Of a stretch of 64,000 nucleotides of DNA, positions 10,901 through 24,200 are shown piece by piece. The stretch lies in contig OX387190.1 in the NCBI GenBank assembly GCA_947561395.2, positions 10,100,858 to 10,164,857 of the forward strand, read 5' to 3'. The position numbers and the translations under genes are program-made. The notes under the pieces were generated by a model. The model did not search any database. It had not been told where the DNA came from and saw nothing but the letters and a program-made list of their open reading frames with translations. Positions within the stretch are counted from its first letter, which is position 1. Every line of letters starts with the position of its first letter. The DNA is from Buxus sempervirens (lineage: Eukaryota > Streptophyta > Magnoliopsida > Buxales > Buxaceae).

Positions 10901-13093
10901 ATCCAACTTAGAAACCTATTACTACATTCTAATACATAAAATATTATTCATGTCCCCATCTACCATTATATGTTCACCATATTTATTGTTATCTTACACA
11001 GTATAATAAATTTTAAACTCATCAACCTCTTACATTAATTTTCTTTCTGTTCATCACACTTAAAACTCCAACCTCCTTCCTGTCAAAGTTCCTACATTCT
11101 AATTGAAGAGGCAAATCCAACTTTCTTATGCTAGCCACTTTAATCACATCCATCCACCCCAACACAAGAACCCTTGCCTATATTGTTACGAGTGGGTATC
11201 ATTGTGAAGTGTCAAATGACCTAGTTGACTCTTTCTCACTTACCATTACAGAAGGGTCAAAAACACATATTTCCAAAAGATGCCCTAGCATAAGATCTAT
11301 AAGATGGAAGAACCTGAATGCCAATCAGACAAACCCGCCTCCCTTTCCCATCCACAGGACCAGTAATGCCCAACAAATATAGCATATAATTATTATGAAT
11401 TGTGTCATAACAGTGTAGAATACTTATTGTATATTAATAGAGTACATTAAACCCAAAAAAAATCAGCCCTTATGCTGAGAAAACCTTGGTATCTCCTTTG
11501 AAAATACTAGTGAAAAAAAGAAAAAAAGAAATGCCCACTCCACATGCAAAATTAAAGATATGGATAATGAGCAGCAAAGGAGCCTACCTGTAAAATTTGA
11601 TCTAAGAGTCTCACATGATCTCTGAACTTGTTCAATACAAGGAGAAAAAGTGCATAAAATCCCATCTTGCTTCAACATTTTTCCGGCAGAAGGTATGGCT
11701 AGCCAAGGTTGGGGTAAGTCAAGGAAGACTGAATCAGCCAAGCCAGAAAATTCATCAGGAAATCCTTCACTTTGAATATCTCTAACACCAACTGTAATTA
11801 AGCCATTTAGCCCAGTCAGCTCAAAATCTTGCCTGAAAAGAAAAATGAGTCAGATTTTAGAATATTTAAGAGGCCAACACAAGTTTATTTCACTTGAAAA
11901 TTTTCCATCAAATCATGTAGTTGTGGAGTGTCGTGTTGGGAAAGGAGAACAAGATAATTCCTATAAATATGAGGACTGGAATACATTAACCAAACACAAC
12001 CTTTGCAGTGATTTGTTATTTCGATCAAGTCAATTACCAACATTAACAATACGTGACTATTTTTTTTTTAATGAATAATAATGTGGAAAAATATTAAACT
12101 CATAAATACAGTAAGTCCTGTAGCAACTCACAAAATATATAACACAATGTTTTCTCCTTCTAATCTATTTCACTTCTCTTCCCCCATCTGAAAAAATAGA
12201 AAAAGTAATAGATAAAGCAGGACTTGAAGTTTTAAAGAAGGAACCTATATATTGGGTTTTTCCTTCTTTGTTTTTTTTTTTTAGGAATACGGAAAATATT
12301 TTATTAAAATGATATGAGAATGCAAAAAACAGCTCATCCTGCCAAGCTATGTAACAGAAACATAGAAAACAAATGCAAAATAAAAAATACCAGTCGTAGC
12401 TAGACAATGAAAAAGTAACCAAGAATAAGGACATCTATGAGCAATCAGGTCTACACCTATGGTACATAATCATATAGTAACTAAGATTAAAATAATTTTT
12501 GGTTTAAAATTCACAAAAGATACCCTTCTAGTTTTTTTATTTCTTGAAACAAGTGAAACCTAGTTTTATACATGAAAACAAATAGTATCACAGTTTAGGA
12601 AAGTCAAATTATCACAGAGAAATATTGGAATCTCAAGGTCATACCTAGCTGAGGCAGCCCTTTGCTCATGAAAGTCAAATGTGTATACATGTCCAGTGGG
12701 AGCCACAGTCCTGGCCAATGAGGTAGTTAGAGACCCACTTCCAGTGCCTGATTCAAGAACCAAACAACCAGGAACAACTTCCAAATACAAGATCACAAAG
12801 CTAATGTCCGCAATGTAAAGAATTTGAGTCCTGTGGCTTAGGACAAGGGTCCAAAGCTCAGGAGTTGGAGCTAACAAATAAACAAATCCACCCTTGTTGC
12901 TCAACACTTTGCACCCAAATGGTTTCCCAATCCAATCAGAGTGCTTAAAAACACCGAACCGGTTCTGAAGCTCTGAACCCTCACATACTTTGACAGCCTT
13001 CATGCTGTCATGCCTCTCGTATACAATAACCAAATCTCCATTATTAATGCAGCGATGGAAGGAAATCTTTGTTGCAAGATCTGCAGGTACCAT
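7946..13093 (-). CDS. TRM61: tRNA (adenine58-N1)-methyltransferase catalytic subunit TRM61
   Basis: There are three coding exons on the minus strand: 13093-12645, 11832-11588 and 8184-7946. All junctions are GT-AG, and the joined frame is 933 nt (310 residues plus stop), the usual plant TRM61 length. The protein uses S-adenosylmethionine to make m1A58 in the T-loop of tRNAs, working with the TRM6 subunit in the nucleus. The start MVPADLATKISFHRCI has the family's N-terminus. The SAM-binding motif LESGTGSGSLT is at about residues 113-123, and the catalytic DLPQPW motif is at 188-193. The last exon opens DIRTFEVLLRTYEVREV and ends LTFARLRCL. The splice joins fall inside conserved motifs (SAR|Q and FT|DIRT), which confirms them. 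No frameshift or missing residue is seen, so the gene is probably functional. Introns are 812 bp and 3403 bp; the larger holds a dead LINE. Confidence 0.93.
9200..11130 (-). pseudogene. Degenerate LINE (endonuclease to reverse transcriptase) in TRM61 intron 2
   Basis: Reading the minus strand from 11130 downward gives decayed pieces in the order of a plant L1-like LINE ORF2. There is an endonuclease start (VMNRKKINV near 11050), then the endonuclease core GKSILEFPMAYDLALANNFF followed by VGHLVTL near 10690. A linker resembling REKRTRYLIKVKCVKS lies near 10080. RT approach motifs resembling KMKLKEALVAVGIPI (near 9850) and a degraded 'NKGD-Q-NC-N-RGIK' block (near 9690) follow, and then a decayed FMPGRSTMEAI-like segment near 9560. 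Stops and frameshifts are frequent. The 3' end and poly-A tail were not located. It lies in the same orientation as TRM61. Family alignment is by eye. Confidence 0.7.
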
Positions 13094-13483
13094 ATTTCTA
13101 ATCTTTTGTCCACAAAATTATTATAATTACCTGAAAACACATATATATAAGAAAATAAGATATATAAAACTATGGTATTGTGTAAAATTAAACCAATATA
13201 GTATGCAACTTTACCCTAAATGTGAAAATCCTTTGGTGATTTCCAAGCTTTATTTTGTGGAAGATTTGTGTAGAACCATGAGAATATAATATATTCAATT
13301 TATTGTCATCAATTAAATAATGAAATATGCACATTAACCGAAAATCTAACCAAAATATTAATGTATAACGATGATAAAAGTAGAATAAAAACAAAATTTG
13401 CTGCAGTTCTCCACAGAAATTAAGAATTTGTTGATTCAAAAAATATCCAAAAATCAAGAATAATGGGAATTGTTTAAACTTAC

Positions 13484-13600
13484 CTTAAAAAACAAGGGCT
13501 CCCCCTTAAAATCATTAGAGGCAAGAATCTTAGCAGGAAAACTGACGAATTAATCTCAGCAGACCTCACTCAAAACCCTAATATGGTTTTCTAAAACCCT
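13484..13600 (-). other. Probable TRM61 5'-UTR exon
   Basis: On the minus strand, TTTTTTAAG|GTAAGT at 13484/13483 is a strong donor, and a TTTTCAG acceptor at 13131-13133 would lead into the exon with the TRM61 ATG (13093). This gives a 5'-UTR intron of about 350 bp. The upstream exon limit is arbitrary. Confidence 0.45.
13573..13581. promoter_or_regulatory. Telo-box (AAACCCTAA)
   Basis: There is an exact AAACCCTAA match, with a second partial site (TAAAACCCTC) about 20 bp away. Telo-boxes are frequent near the transcription start of plant translation-machinery genes, which fits TRM61. Confidence 0.45.
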
Positions 13601-13861
13601 CTTTTCTTAGTGTTAGCATCATTTTCTTCTTTCTCCACCAATATCTTGACAAGATTACAAGAATAATATTACTATATTGTAAAAAAGCAAGTTTTTAAAG
13701 TAACCTTCTACATTCTTTTCCCCCTTTAATATCACATCTTCATTAATCTTCAACAAAAAAAAAAGCAAGTTTTTAAGTAATCGTAAAGCTATTTCATTCA
13801 TTTCAATACTTTTATGTTTTAAAAAGCTCCTTAAATATACTTCTAAACGCCTTACAGATGC

Positions 13862-13910
<49 letters not shown>

Positions 13911-14215
13911 TTAGTGCATAGGAAAATGACAACCCAGGATAGCCATTTCAAACGCAGAAAGACACTTTTCATTTATACTGGAATTCAAGATCTAGCATTC
14001 CTAAGATTGTTCTTTCAACTGCCCTACTTTGTCCTGTGGTTTGGAGGTGAATGTTTGGTTTAGGCTCATTTTTGGTTTATAGTGGAAATTGTTTCTCCTT
14101 TATTTTGTTTTTGTTTATTCATTGTAGATCAGAAACAGAATTTAATAATTATTTCTAAAAGTTCCCTTTTTCTGACAATTTGCTGCTAAAGGATATTGGA
14201 AACAAACACCACCTC
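13601..14215. other. TRM61 upstream region with (GA)n microsatellite
   Basis: No gene is seen. A pure GA run occupies about 13864-13908. The stretch ends at the acctc target duplication of the long LTR inserted at 14216, so that insertion lies about 0.7 kb upstream of the inferred TRM61 leader exon. Confidence 0.6.
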
Positions 14216-14577
14216 TATAGCACCCCGGAACCAGATCCACCCTTATCGGGTTTATAGTGGTTCCTGAGCGCCAGCTTAGGGCCCAAAGTGGGTGAAAATT
14301 TAACTTAACAACTAACCAGACACAAAAATAACATCCTAAAATTTTTCAGAAAAACGGCTATATAACACCTGTACATACGAGTATGGGCTAAGCCCTCAAA
14401 TCACAAAAATCACCTGATAAGCACAGTTTATATATCCATTCAAAAAAAAAACTAAACCATTCGGATATACAACCAAATAAGCTTACTAAGATTACACCCT
14501 CTCACTCTCTCATTTACAACATATACAATACCCAAAAATAAGATCTACAACTATCAAAAATTTGCCTTCTATGGGGT

Positions 14578-14660
14578 CTAGCCGGGGTAGAAATAGTCCT
14601 CTGGCCTATATTCGGGATAACCTTCAGCTTCTGCCCCGCTACACGTCTCACTTGCCGGAT
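14578..14660 (-). pseudogene. Copy 1 of the conserved LTR short frame (Tyr/Pro tail)
   Basis: The segment after TTTTGTTTTCAG reads SDP, then GAEAEGYPEYRPEDYFYPG and stop. It is the counterpart of the intact frames at 35716-35859 and 55297-55434. Upstream of this point the in-frame Trp codon seen in the other copies is TGA here. The frame is therefore closed if translated from the shared ATG, but open if the segment is used as a spliced exon. Confidence 0.5.
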
Positions 14661-14954
14661 CTGAAAACAAAACCGATAAATACAAAACTCGCGTGAGACA
14701 ATTGTCTCAGTAAGTAGCATCATGCATGCTAGAAGCAGTTTTATGCAATTTCAAATATAAATAACATGCTCGATTATAACACGATCAAATCTCATCAATT
14801 TCATGCTGAAAATAATTCAAACACAAGGAAGCAGTTCATTTTCAATTAAATCAATATTTCACTATTCAGGATCATACTATTAAACAAATAAAAAGCAGAT
14901 CAATCCAATTTACGAGATAATCACCCTTTACCCTCTAACCAAGATCCAAGGTCT

Positions 14955-16560
14955 AGCGGAGTGCTTCTCTACGCTTCCTGACAAATCAAAATAAGCGGAG
15001 TGCCCTCTACGCGACCTAACAAATCCAGGTTAACGGAGTGCCTCTCTACGCTGCCCGATGAAGCAAGGCTAAGCGGAGTGCCCCTCAACGCTACCTATTT
15101 ATACCAAGTGGAATTCCCTTCCACTTCCCAAATCATACGAAGAACAATTCTATACAAATAAAATAAACTCATACAAATCAATTACTGATAAACAAATTTC
15201 ACAGTTCTGAGCTTCTGGGGTGAATTTAGGTTCACGATCCACAATGCCTCCAAGCACGTGGTAAACTTAGTTCACAATCCCCATAACTCATATTTGTGGT
15301 GGATGGTTCACGATCCCCCTATTAGGGTGAACGACAATCCACGATCCACAAATATCCAGATTTGTGGTGGATGCATGTTCACGATCCCCCGCTAGGGTGA
15401 ACACCAGTTCACGATCCCCAACTGAGGTGAACAGCAATCCCAGTCCACAGATACCCATGACTTGTGGTGGATGCAGGTTCACGATCCCCCGCTAGGGTGA
15501 ACACTAATTCACGATCCCCAGCCGAGGTGAACGGCAATCCCAGTCCACAGAACATTCAACCATAGGCCCTCGGCCCTTTTCGAACTAAAAGGAAGCCTCA
15601 GCTTCAATTTTTCCAATTATATAAATCACCATCGATCAAGACTAATGTTATAGAATTCACAGCACACATTTTCACTCTTGACATCACTGCCATCAACACA
15701 TTTTCTTTCAAATACCCAACATTGGTTGCCAAAACAATAGTGAGCAGTAATTATCCGATTACTAATAGTAATTCCTAACAGTAATTTACCAACGGTGATT
15801 ACTAACAGTGATTTACCAACAATGATTACTAACAGTAATTTACTAATTAATTAACCCAATACTAACAATAATTACTAACAGTAATTACTTTCCTAGTTAC
15901 TAACAACAATTAATCTAAGCGTCTTCTTGCAACCAATTACTAACAGTTATTAACAGCAATTCATTTTCAAGTTACAAATAGCAATTAATCTAGGCATCAT
16001 ATTGCAACCGATTACTAACAATTACTAACAGTTATTAACAGCAATTCATTTTCAAGTTACTAACAGCAATTAATCTAGGCATCATATTACAACCGATTAC
16101 TAACAATTACTAACAGTAATTCATTAAAAGTAATTACTAACAGTGAATTAACCAATTACCAACAGTCCTACCCCAACGGAGTTACCAATTCCTAACAGCA
16201 GTGGAGTTACTAATTCCTAATAGCAATTAACCAATGAAATTACCAATTCCTAATAGCAATTTCCAACATAAATTCCTAACAGCAATGGAGTTGCCAATTC
16301 CTAACAGCAATTCCTAACAGTTACCAATTCCTAACAGCAATGGAGTTACTTATTCCTAATAGCAATTAACCAATGAAATTTCCAATTCCTAACAGCAATT
16401 TCCAACAGAAATTCCTAACAGCAATGGAGTTGCCAATTCCTAACAGTAATTTATAACAGAAATTTCCAACAACAATGAAGTTACCCATTACCAACAGTCC
16501 TACAATCAGTTACTAACAATAAATTTACCAACAATACTTTACTAACAATAATTTACTTAT
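14955..16560. repeat. Three successive minisatellites inside LTR copy 1
   Basis: 14955-15100 has about 40-bp units with 'agcggagtgcc'. 15220-15560 has units built on the palindromic pair GGTTCACGATCCCC...GGGTGAAC. 15725-16560 has degenerate units of 'taacagcaatggagttaccaattcc'. None has a spacer-repeat structure of CRISPR type, and none codes. Confidence 0.75.
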
Positions 16561-18270
16561 TTTGCACAAGACCTTTTGCACCCAGAGACAGACATATGGC
16601 CATCACACATACTTCCCTTAGGCCATGATACCGCAAAGAAAACAATTTAAAAAAAACAGACGGCAAGGACTACGGCTGTCTTTCATCCTATCATCATTCC
16701 TTCATCATGACAATCTTTCTAATAGAAAGAGGTGTTCCTTCAGTAACAGAATCTATATTTGATAACAGTACAGTCTTCCACATACAATTTTGTTATAAAG
16801 AGTGCATAACACAATTTAATTCTGCCACCTAAAATGATAAACAATAACTCCCAACAATAAAATACATGAACCTCATATCATGATCAGGGAGAATGAAGAA
16901 TGGAAAAAAAAACAAAATAACAACAATCACCAAATTCAAAGAAGCTTTACACGAAAGCCAACAACTAGGACTATTCAGTTCTACTGAAGATCCTAAAGTT
17001 CGAGATCTGTGATCAACAAAGAAGAAAACATGTAGAAAGAATAATATCCACTGAATCACGAATTTCTAATGATTATCCAACTATCCGCACATCACATGAG
17101 CTCAAACATAAATATGCGCAGATAAATAAACAAGTCCTGTTCAAATCGATGAAACCCCAAAATTTCGATCAAGCGTCAATTGAACATACAAGCGACAAAA
17201 AGGCAACGCATACTAATTTAAATCAAACCTAACCATTTTCAACATTTTAAAATCCCATATCAAATTTCAAAACGAGGAAACAGCGAATGAAAACGAAAAC
17301 GCTACTTACATGGAATCGTCGAATCCACCGCTCAGAACAGAAACAGAAATAACCAAAATTGATTTTTCTACTAAGTTGGTCGAACCCTCATGCCTACTCG
17401 CAGGTTCAAATCATACTCACAAACCAAAACCAAAAACAAGGATTGGGCGTTTTTTTTTTTTACAAACAGAAATCAATCAGGAGCAATCAAACCCACAATA
17501 ATAAATTAGGACAGAAATCGTTCGAACCCAACAGTAATTGCTCGAACAACAGAAATAATAAACATAGCAATAAATCGATTATACAGCGAAACGAAAACAT
17601 GCTACTTACCTAGTTTCGCAGAATCCCACGCCCAAAACCCTCGTTTTCTCCCCTGTTCTGACAGCCCTTGAAGAACGCCCCTTGCTTCCCTCTTTCTCCT
17701 TTCTTCTTCTCCTTTTTCTTCTTCTTCTTTCTTCTTTCTCCTCTGCGGCTAACCCCCAACGAACTCCCCCTTCTTTTCTTCTTCTCTCTTCTCTTCCTCT
17801 CTTCTCTTCTTCTTTCCTCTCCACGATTTCTTCCTCTTTTCGTTTTTCCTCAAACCCTTAACAACGACCAGCATGGACGAACCCCTCCCCTCTTTCTTCT
17901 CTTCCTCTTTTCTTATTATTCTTCTTCTTCTTCCTTCATCCCCCTTCTTTCTTCTGCGTTTTTTTTTCGTTTTCTTGGTTTTTCTAACCCTTAACAACCC
18001 AAACACCAAAATCATCCCCAAATGCACAAATCGTCAAACCCCTTTTTTTTTTTTTTTTTTTTTTCTTTTGGTCTAAACCATTAAACCGATGGAACCCTTG
18101 AACCATTGAACCATTGATCAATTGGTCCGGTTCAATTAAACTAGACCAACAATTAAACTTACCCAACCTAATAAGTCATTAGTTTAATTGATTATTCTTA
18201 CTTAATTTATTTAATTAATTAGCCTTAATTAAAGTTTTATTTTTTCCAAATTCCGGGGTTTTACAACCTC

Positions 18271-21200
18271 ACATGCCAGAAAAAAAAAATCACAGAAGTT
18301 CTGTTCAGTTCATTACTTAATCTTTTAATTGCTCCAATTCTAGTGCTTATTCAATTGAGTCTCAAGCCCCTGCAAACTTATCACACCCCATAAGAGGTCT
18401 ATTTACCATCTAGGGAAGGCAACACAACAGGTCCTTCATAATTTATAATTGAAAGGCGATATAAGGAAGCACCAATTCAAAGCTCCTTGTGTGCTTTAAA
18501 CCATTTGATTACATTTCACCTTAAAAATGATAAGACTGACTGAATAAGAACATTTCACCTTAAGTTAGGCTTGCTCCCTTTAAACCTGTTGTTCAATATA
18601 TTTTGAATGACCTATCCTAGCATGTGGAAAATACAGTACTACACTTAGAAAATTCAAATACTACCATGTTATGCTTCAAATTTTCATTAAATAACAATAA
18701 TCAATAAATAGCTAACACTTTGTTCTTAAAATACAAAAGTATAGCATACAGCCAACCAGAATTAAAAAAGTGACTGAAAGCATTTAACTTCACATTGAAA
18801 CTCTCTTCTGAAAGAACACAAATTCTAGTTAGATAGTTATTGGAGCTGAAGCCTAAATCTGCATCAATCATCTGGTAGAATCCCAGACTGGACCTTTAAA
18901 TCTTAAAGATTATAAGATTCTAATAATCTATTAGAAGAAAACATTTTTCTCATCTCAACTATTATGCTGCAAGCTGAATTTGTAAGGCCATTAAACAGAG
19001 ATAGGAACATACCAAGTGCTGATTAAAGATAAAACAGAGTGGACTTTGAGGACATAGATCCAAGGAGGAGTAAGAGAACATTAAGAACAGGTGTTAAGGA
19101 CCAGCTCACTAAACTCCGAAAATTATTGAATAGACATATTAACTGTAAAAATTGTTTCAAAAGAAATTCGATAATTCAAAAAGGTTTTAGCAGGTCAGGG
19201 GAACTAAATAATACTTGTGGAAAATAATAACTGCCAGATCATAAAAAGCAAAATGCCTTATCCCAACTTGTCAGATTCAGCAAGGCAAAGACTCTCCCTT
19301 CATCCTAATCTGTCAAAAACCATATATCTTCAATCAGACTACGAGTACCCAAATCCTTTCCAACCGCTAAGTGATCTTTTTTTCCCCTTGAAAAAAAAAA
19401 TTTGAAAAGAAAAATGACAATACCATAGTGTCCTTCAGAAAATCAGTTATGTTAGCACATCATTTTTATTCCTTATAAAATATTATGTTTCTTAAAACAC
19501 ATTTCAGTATTCTTTTCCCATTACAGACAGTAGAGATTAAGCCAATAACATAAAATATTAACCCACAGAGTATATCATCTTTAGACACTTTACCCCCTCG
19601 CACACACACACACACACACATGATTACTTAAATTCATGATTTTGGGGAAGTTCATCTAAAACAGTGATGAGTTAAATTAATGACCATGAAATAAAATGAC
19701 ACACCAGAGGTTGTATTAGTATCTTAAAACTCCCACAATAAGGACCAGAGATGGTAAATCTGATTCAAAATCAATTTCCTAGCCAATCAAAATAACCCCA
19801 GATTTTTTCACCTGAAAAACCAGCAGTTGCACCTCTGAAACTCAAAGAAGTCTGGAGATTAAATCAGATGCATTTAATTTCTACACCATACAGAACTTGA
19901 TGTTTCCACAACCTTGTTTCTTCTGTCCTACTTTTCTTCTTCTTACTTTCTCCTTCTAATTTCATTCCACAGAATCACATTTCACTCCATAATATTAAGC
20001 AAAGGTTTGTAGTATTAATACTAATTAATTGAATGAAATCCTCCTGGTTCTTCCAAATTTCTGAAAAAAAAAGTAAAAGGAATTTGAAAACAAAACCAAA
20101 CCAAACAAGCAAGGGATGCAATCTCACTCTTCTGTGTAATCCACCTGATCATCCGCAGAGACAAATTCATGCAAGCAAAACCTTCAAAAAAGGATGATTC
20201 TCCTGCCTGACAAAGAGCAAATATAACGGAAAAAATTTCAAGAATTGAAAGGAAAGGAAAGAACGCATTTCCAGTGAAGCCAAAGTAGCGGAAAGAAAAC
20301 TCTACGGCACAAGCAACAATCAACATTTTCCAAGTAAATGGTAGAGAGGATTTTCTCTGGAACACTAGATCTTAATTTTTACTATAAAGAGAAACTATTT
20401 CTACACAATTAATCATCTTCCTTCACCCTGAAGATCTTGTTTGTCTCTCTCACTCTCTCTCTCTAGTGGGATATATTGAAGGAGAATATTACCTGATATT
20501 AAAGAAAACAAAAATAAAAGAAGAAAAAAATAGAGCATGTTCATCTCTCATGCACTTTCTTATGTGAAGACACAAACACAGACTTTCTATCTGTATAATC
20601 AATAAAATCACAAGCCATCTTAAGTTTTACTTTTAAATTTTCAAGTAGGCACTTTTGATCTTCCATTTTATGTACAATTTTAAATTGTACTTTCAATACT
20701 CCTTACTTATATTCCCAAGTCAACAAAACAAATCATAGAAGTATATGTCTGTGTGCACGCAAACGCACACATGCACCAACACACCCATGCACAAGTGTGT
20801 GTACACACACCCACACACACGTGCATGCACACATAAATCCTAAGCACGTGAAACATTCTGATAAGAACTCAAAGAGATTGAGCGAAAGGGTGCAAAGGAG
20901 AGGTGCTGCGATGGTTGCATGTCTTTCTAATTAAAATCCTTTTATTTGCTTCATTAAGGTAGTTTAGTAATTATGTCTTCACTATTAGGGTTAATTGTTT
21001 CATTAAGGGTAGTTTGGTAATTCTATCTTCATTAGTAGACCAGTAGGGAATAAAAGCTTGGCTGAAACAGCCAAAGTGGGGGCATTGTTTTGGACGTGAA
21101 CTTGCGAGAGGCAAGCTTGGAGTTTCTTGAGATTTCTTTCACTTTTCCTAGATTTCGCTCTTGGGATTGCTTGGGTAGATTACGATTAATTATGCAATCC

Positions 21201-24200
21201 TAATTAAGAAGTTCATTAATATAAGTTATTTGAGTTGATTGAACCAAACTTTCTTTTCCTTCTTCCTTGGTTTATTGTCATTTTTTCGTATAAACCCTAG
21301 AATCCCAATTCAATCTAGAATAAATCCTTATCACGTGCTGCGCGTGCGCACCCACACAAATCTAAAAAATCTATGTTTGTTTGCACACATGCACCCACAC
21401 ACACACACACATGGACACATGTGCATGCATGCATATATCCTAGCACAGAAACGTTCCTAACTAATCCAAACACGTGCACACACACATCCCCATGCACCCA
21501 TGCAATGATGCACACATGCATGTACACACACCCACATACACACACATGCGCACGCGTGCATGCACACATTTATCCTAAGCACATGAAACTTTACGCATGC
21601 CTGCACACAAAACACCTCCCCATGTGCCTACGCGTGAGTGCACTCATATATCCTAAGCACACAAAACATTCCTAGCTAATCCACACACACGTGCAATGCA
21701 TCCCAGGGCACATGCGTGTCCACAAGCACGCACCCACCCACCCACCAGGTCATCACCCTCAGCAATGACTAGAAGTTCCAATATCCACAAACAATGGCAT
21801 TTTCACGTTCAATAATGAATAAAATAAAGCGAACAGAAATCTTCTAGTGCTTGATCTATAATAGACAGGTCAGTAGCCAGAAAGCTTGGAAATGAGAGGC
21901 CTTTCCCGTGAGGACTAGCACCGTTATAGTTGTTATAGACGCAAACAATAATGCAGATGTTATGTAATATCGTCTTCAAAAGATGTCTTATACCTTACCT
22001 TATATAACCAGATACGATAAGATGTTTTAAATATCAGTGATGCTGTTTGTACAGGGAATTGGAACAAAAGTAACAACAGAACAGACACGGAGGGTCATAT
22101 TGGACAATATTCGACAAGTCGCTAGATATACAATAATTACTATCAGTAACAAGAAAAAACCATCCAAATCAATGCAGGTATGCAACATTGAAATTTCAGA
22201 TATTAACAAAAAAAAGAAGAGACTAAATCATAAAAAAGTGAGATATATTATAGAAAATAAAAAAAAAAATTCAATATCATATTAAAAACTGTTCAGAACC
22301 AGTTCTTTCTCACCAGAATTTGAAAAATAAATAATAAGAGCTCCAGAAATCAGAGAGAGAAAGAGAGAGAACGACACCGAAATAATTTTAGATCTGACAA
22401 GGAATTAGGTGAAAGGAGGGAAAAAGAAAGAGACATAACAATGAAGGGAAGAGGGGAGCTTATAGCAAAACCTATAGCAAACAAAAAGGTGATCAAACTC
22501 ACAATTGAAATTCAAAAAGCAAAGGATTCAAACCTCTTTGGACAAGGCCAGTAACGAGGCTCATTCATAAATGTCCCAAGTTAGATGTCCTTTCAAATAA
22601 CCATAAACAAATACTTCCTCACCGTACAATCACCATACAAATTAAGGGAGAGAGCGTGAGAAAGAGATGGCAATGGAGCAGGGTTAATCAATTAACTTGC
22701 CCGATCCACTTCATAATGGTTGGTCTTTCGTGATTCCAGCATTTTCCATTTCGGCGACATTTTACAAAATGTCACAAAATGTTGCCATTTCCAAAGGTGT
22801 CGACAAAAAACGTAGGGAGAAAAAAAGAATGTCAACCATTCCTGGAAGTCAGAGAAATGTCAACGACATTACGTCAACATTAAGTAAAAATCACACATGT
22901 TAATTTTAAAATAATTTATTATTTTACTGCTTTTTTCTAGAATACTCATTTAAACCTATAAATAGCATATGAAATACTTTAATACTCATTCTACCAATAC
23001 TCATTTAAAACTAGTATACTTTAATATATGAAATACTCCGTTAAACCTAAGAATAGCATAATTCTGGAATACTTCATGAAAAACTCATTTAAAGCTATAT
23101 TTTTTCTTATTTTTCCTCAAAATTTTACCTCTGATGATTTTTCCAGTAAGTTGGCGAAATTTCGCCGACATGTCGCCAATATTTTGCCAACTGTAGCCAG
23201 TGAAATTTCAATCAACACAAAATTGAAAACCTTGCATGATTCATAAATCAAGTTAGGGTTAGTCCAATCCAACACTAACCTACCCTAAACTAGGCCTTAA
23301 TCCATTGAAAATAAATATGTTTCCCATCAAATACATGTTTTATAAATAAATATACTAATCAATTCACACATTCTGTCCAAAAACATTGATATTTTAACAT
23401 TTTATAATATAATCAAGCCAACCCACCCATTACTAACTGATATGGTTAGGAGTAGATTCGGTATAGGCTAAAACCCTAACCTATCGGCCAAGTTAGAGGC
23501 AGGTAAATGTTTGTCAAGAAAGTTGCTTCAAACCTGCCTCATTGCCATTCATGCAGATGAGAACCTTTTACGAGCTTGTTTTCTAGGATTTAAATCCTTT
23601 ACCTTAGAATTCAAACATGTTAAGCTACTGCAAATCTCCTTCCTTGGGCCCGGCAGAATGAGTGAGATCAAGACCATCTTCCCATCCTACCAACTAGCCT
23701 TACATATGGACTATGTTGTATTGCAATTATGGCTATAAATATAGTGGGGTCAACCGGTTCTAATCAATTTGGACTCTAAAATTTAAATGAATTATTCAGT
23801 TTTTGTTTATATTTTTCCTTGGTCACCCAATCAAAAAGCAATTTACATATTCATTATGAAAACTGAATCTCAGCTATCACCTTAATAGATCAATTGCTGA
23901 ATCCATCAGACATAGTCATTAATTCACACCCCAACCAAAAGGTAGCTAAATTTATCACCGAAGGAACCTAGTTCTCAACCTTTTCCTTTTGGTGTTTGAT
24001 CAAGCACATTACCACGTCAATGGAAGAGTGGTAATCATGAATGTGCTTGTCATCAGTCCATAAGCCCATCAAAGGTCATCATACACTTAAAAGTATTAGT
24101 GTTTTCAAAGCATCTTAACATGAAGATTATTGTGATTCCACAATTTTGAGGTCAAAAAACCTTTCAAGCTGGAATTTATAGTCACCAGTAACCATTGATA

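Larger units (their letters stand above)
14216..18265 (-). mobile_element. Long solo-LTR-like element, copy 1 (4.05 kb)
   Basis: On the minus strand it starts TGTAAAACCCCGG (18265) and ends CCGGGGTGCTATA (14216), flanked by the 5-bp direct repeat acctc at 14211-14215 and 18266-18270. Five-base duplication and TG...(C/T)A ends mark LTR-type integration. The last bases look like C-to-T decay of GCGCTACA. There is no gag-pol, primer site or second LTR, so I read it as a solo LTR. Inside are an array of 'agcggagtgcctctacgct' units (14955-15100), a GTTCAC...GTGAAC array (15220-15560), a long 'taacagcaatt' array (15725-16560), two donor-like GTAAGTAGC sites (17609 and about 17314, in a local duplication) and a pyrimidine tract (17690-17990). 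Confidence 0.8.

Noticed and set aside
15220-15560. Regular repeats that resemble a CRISPR array
   Set aside because: Units are degenerate, adjoin without unique spacers of fixed length, and lie in plant LTR DNA.
17606-18027. Overlapping open frames of 60-108 residues on both strands
   Set aside because: They lie in a C/T-rich tract inside LTR copy 1, and the composition alone keeps the frames open.
20021-20365. 114-residue minus-strand frame with hydrophobic stretches
   Set aside because: No recognised domain, no splice or promoter context, and AT-rich surroundings.
21239-21675. His/Thr/Cys-rich frames on both strands
   Set aside because: CA/TGCA repeat composition and no domain.
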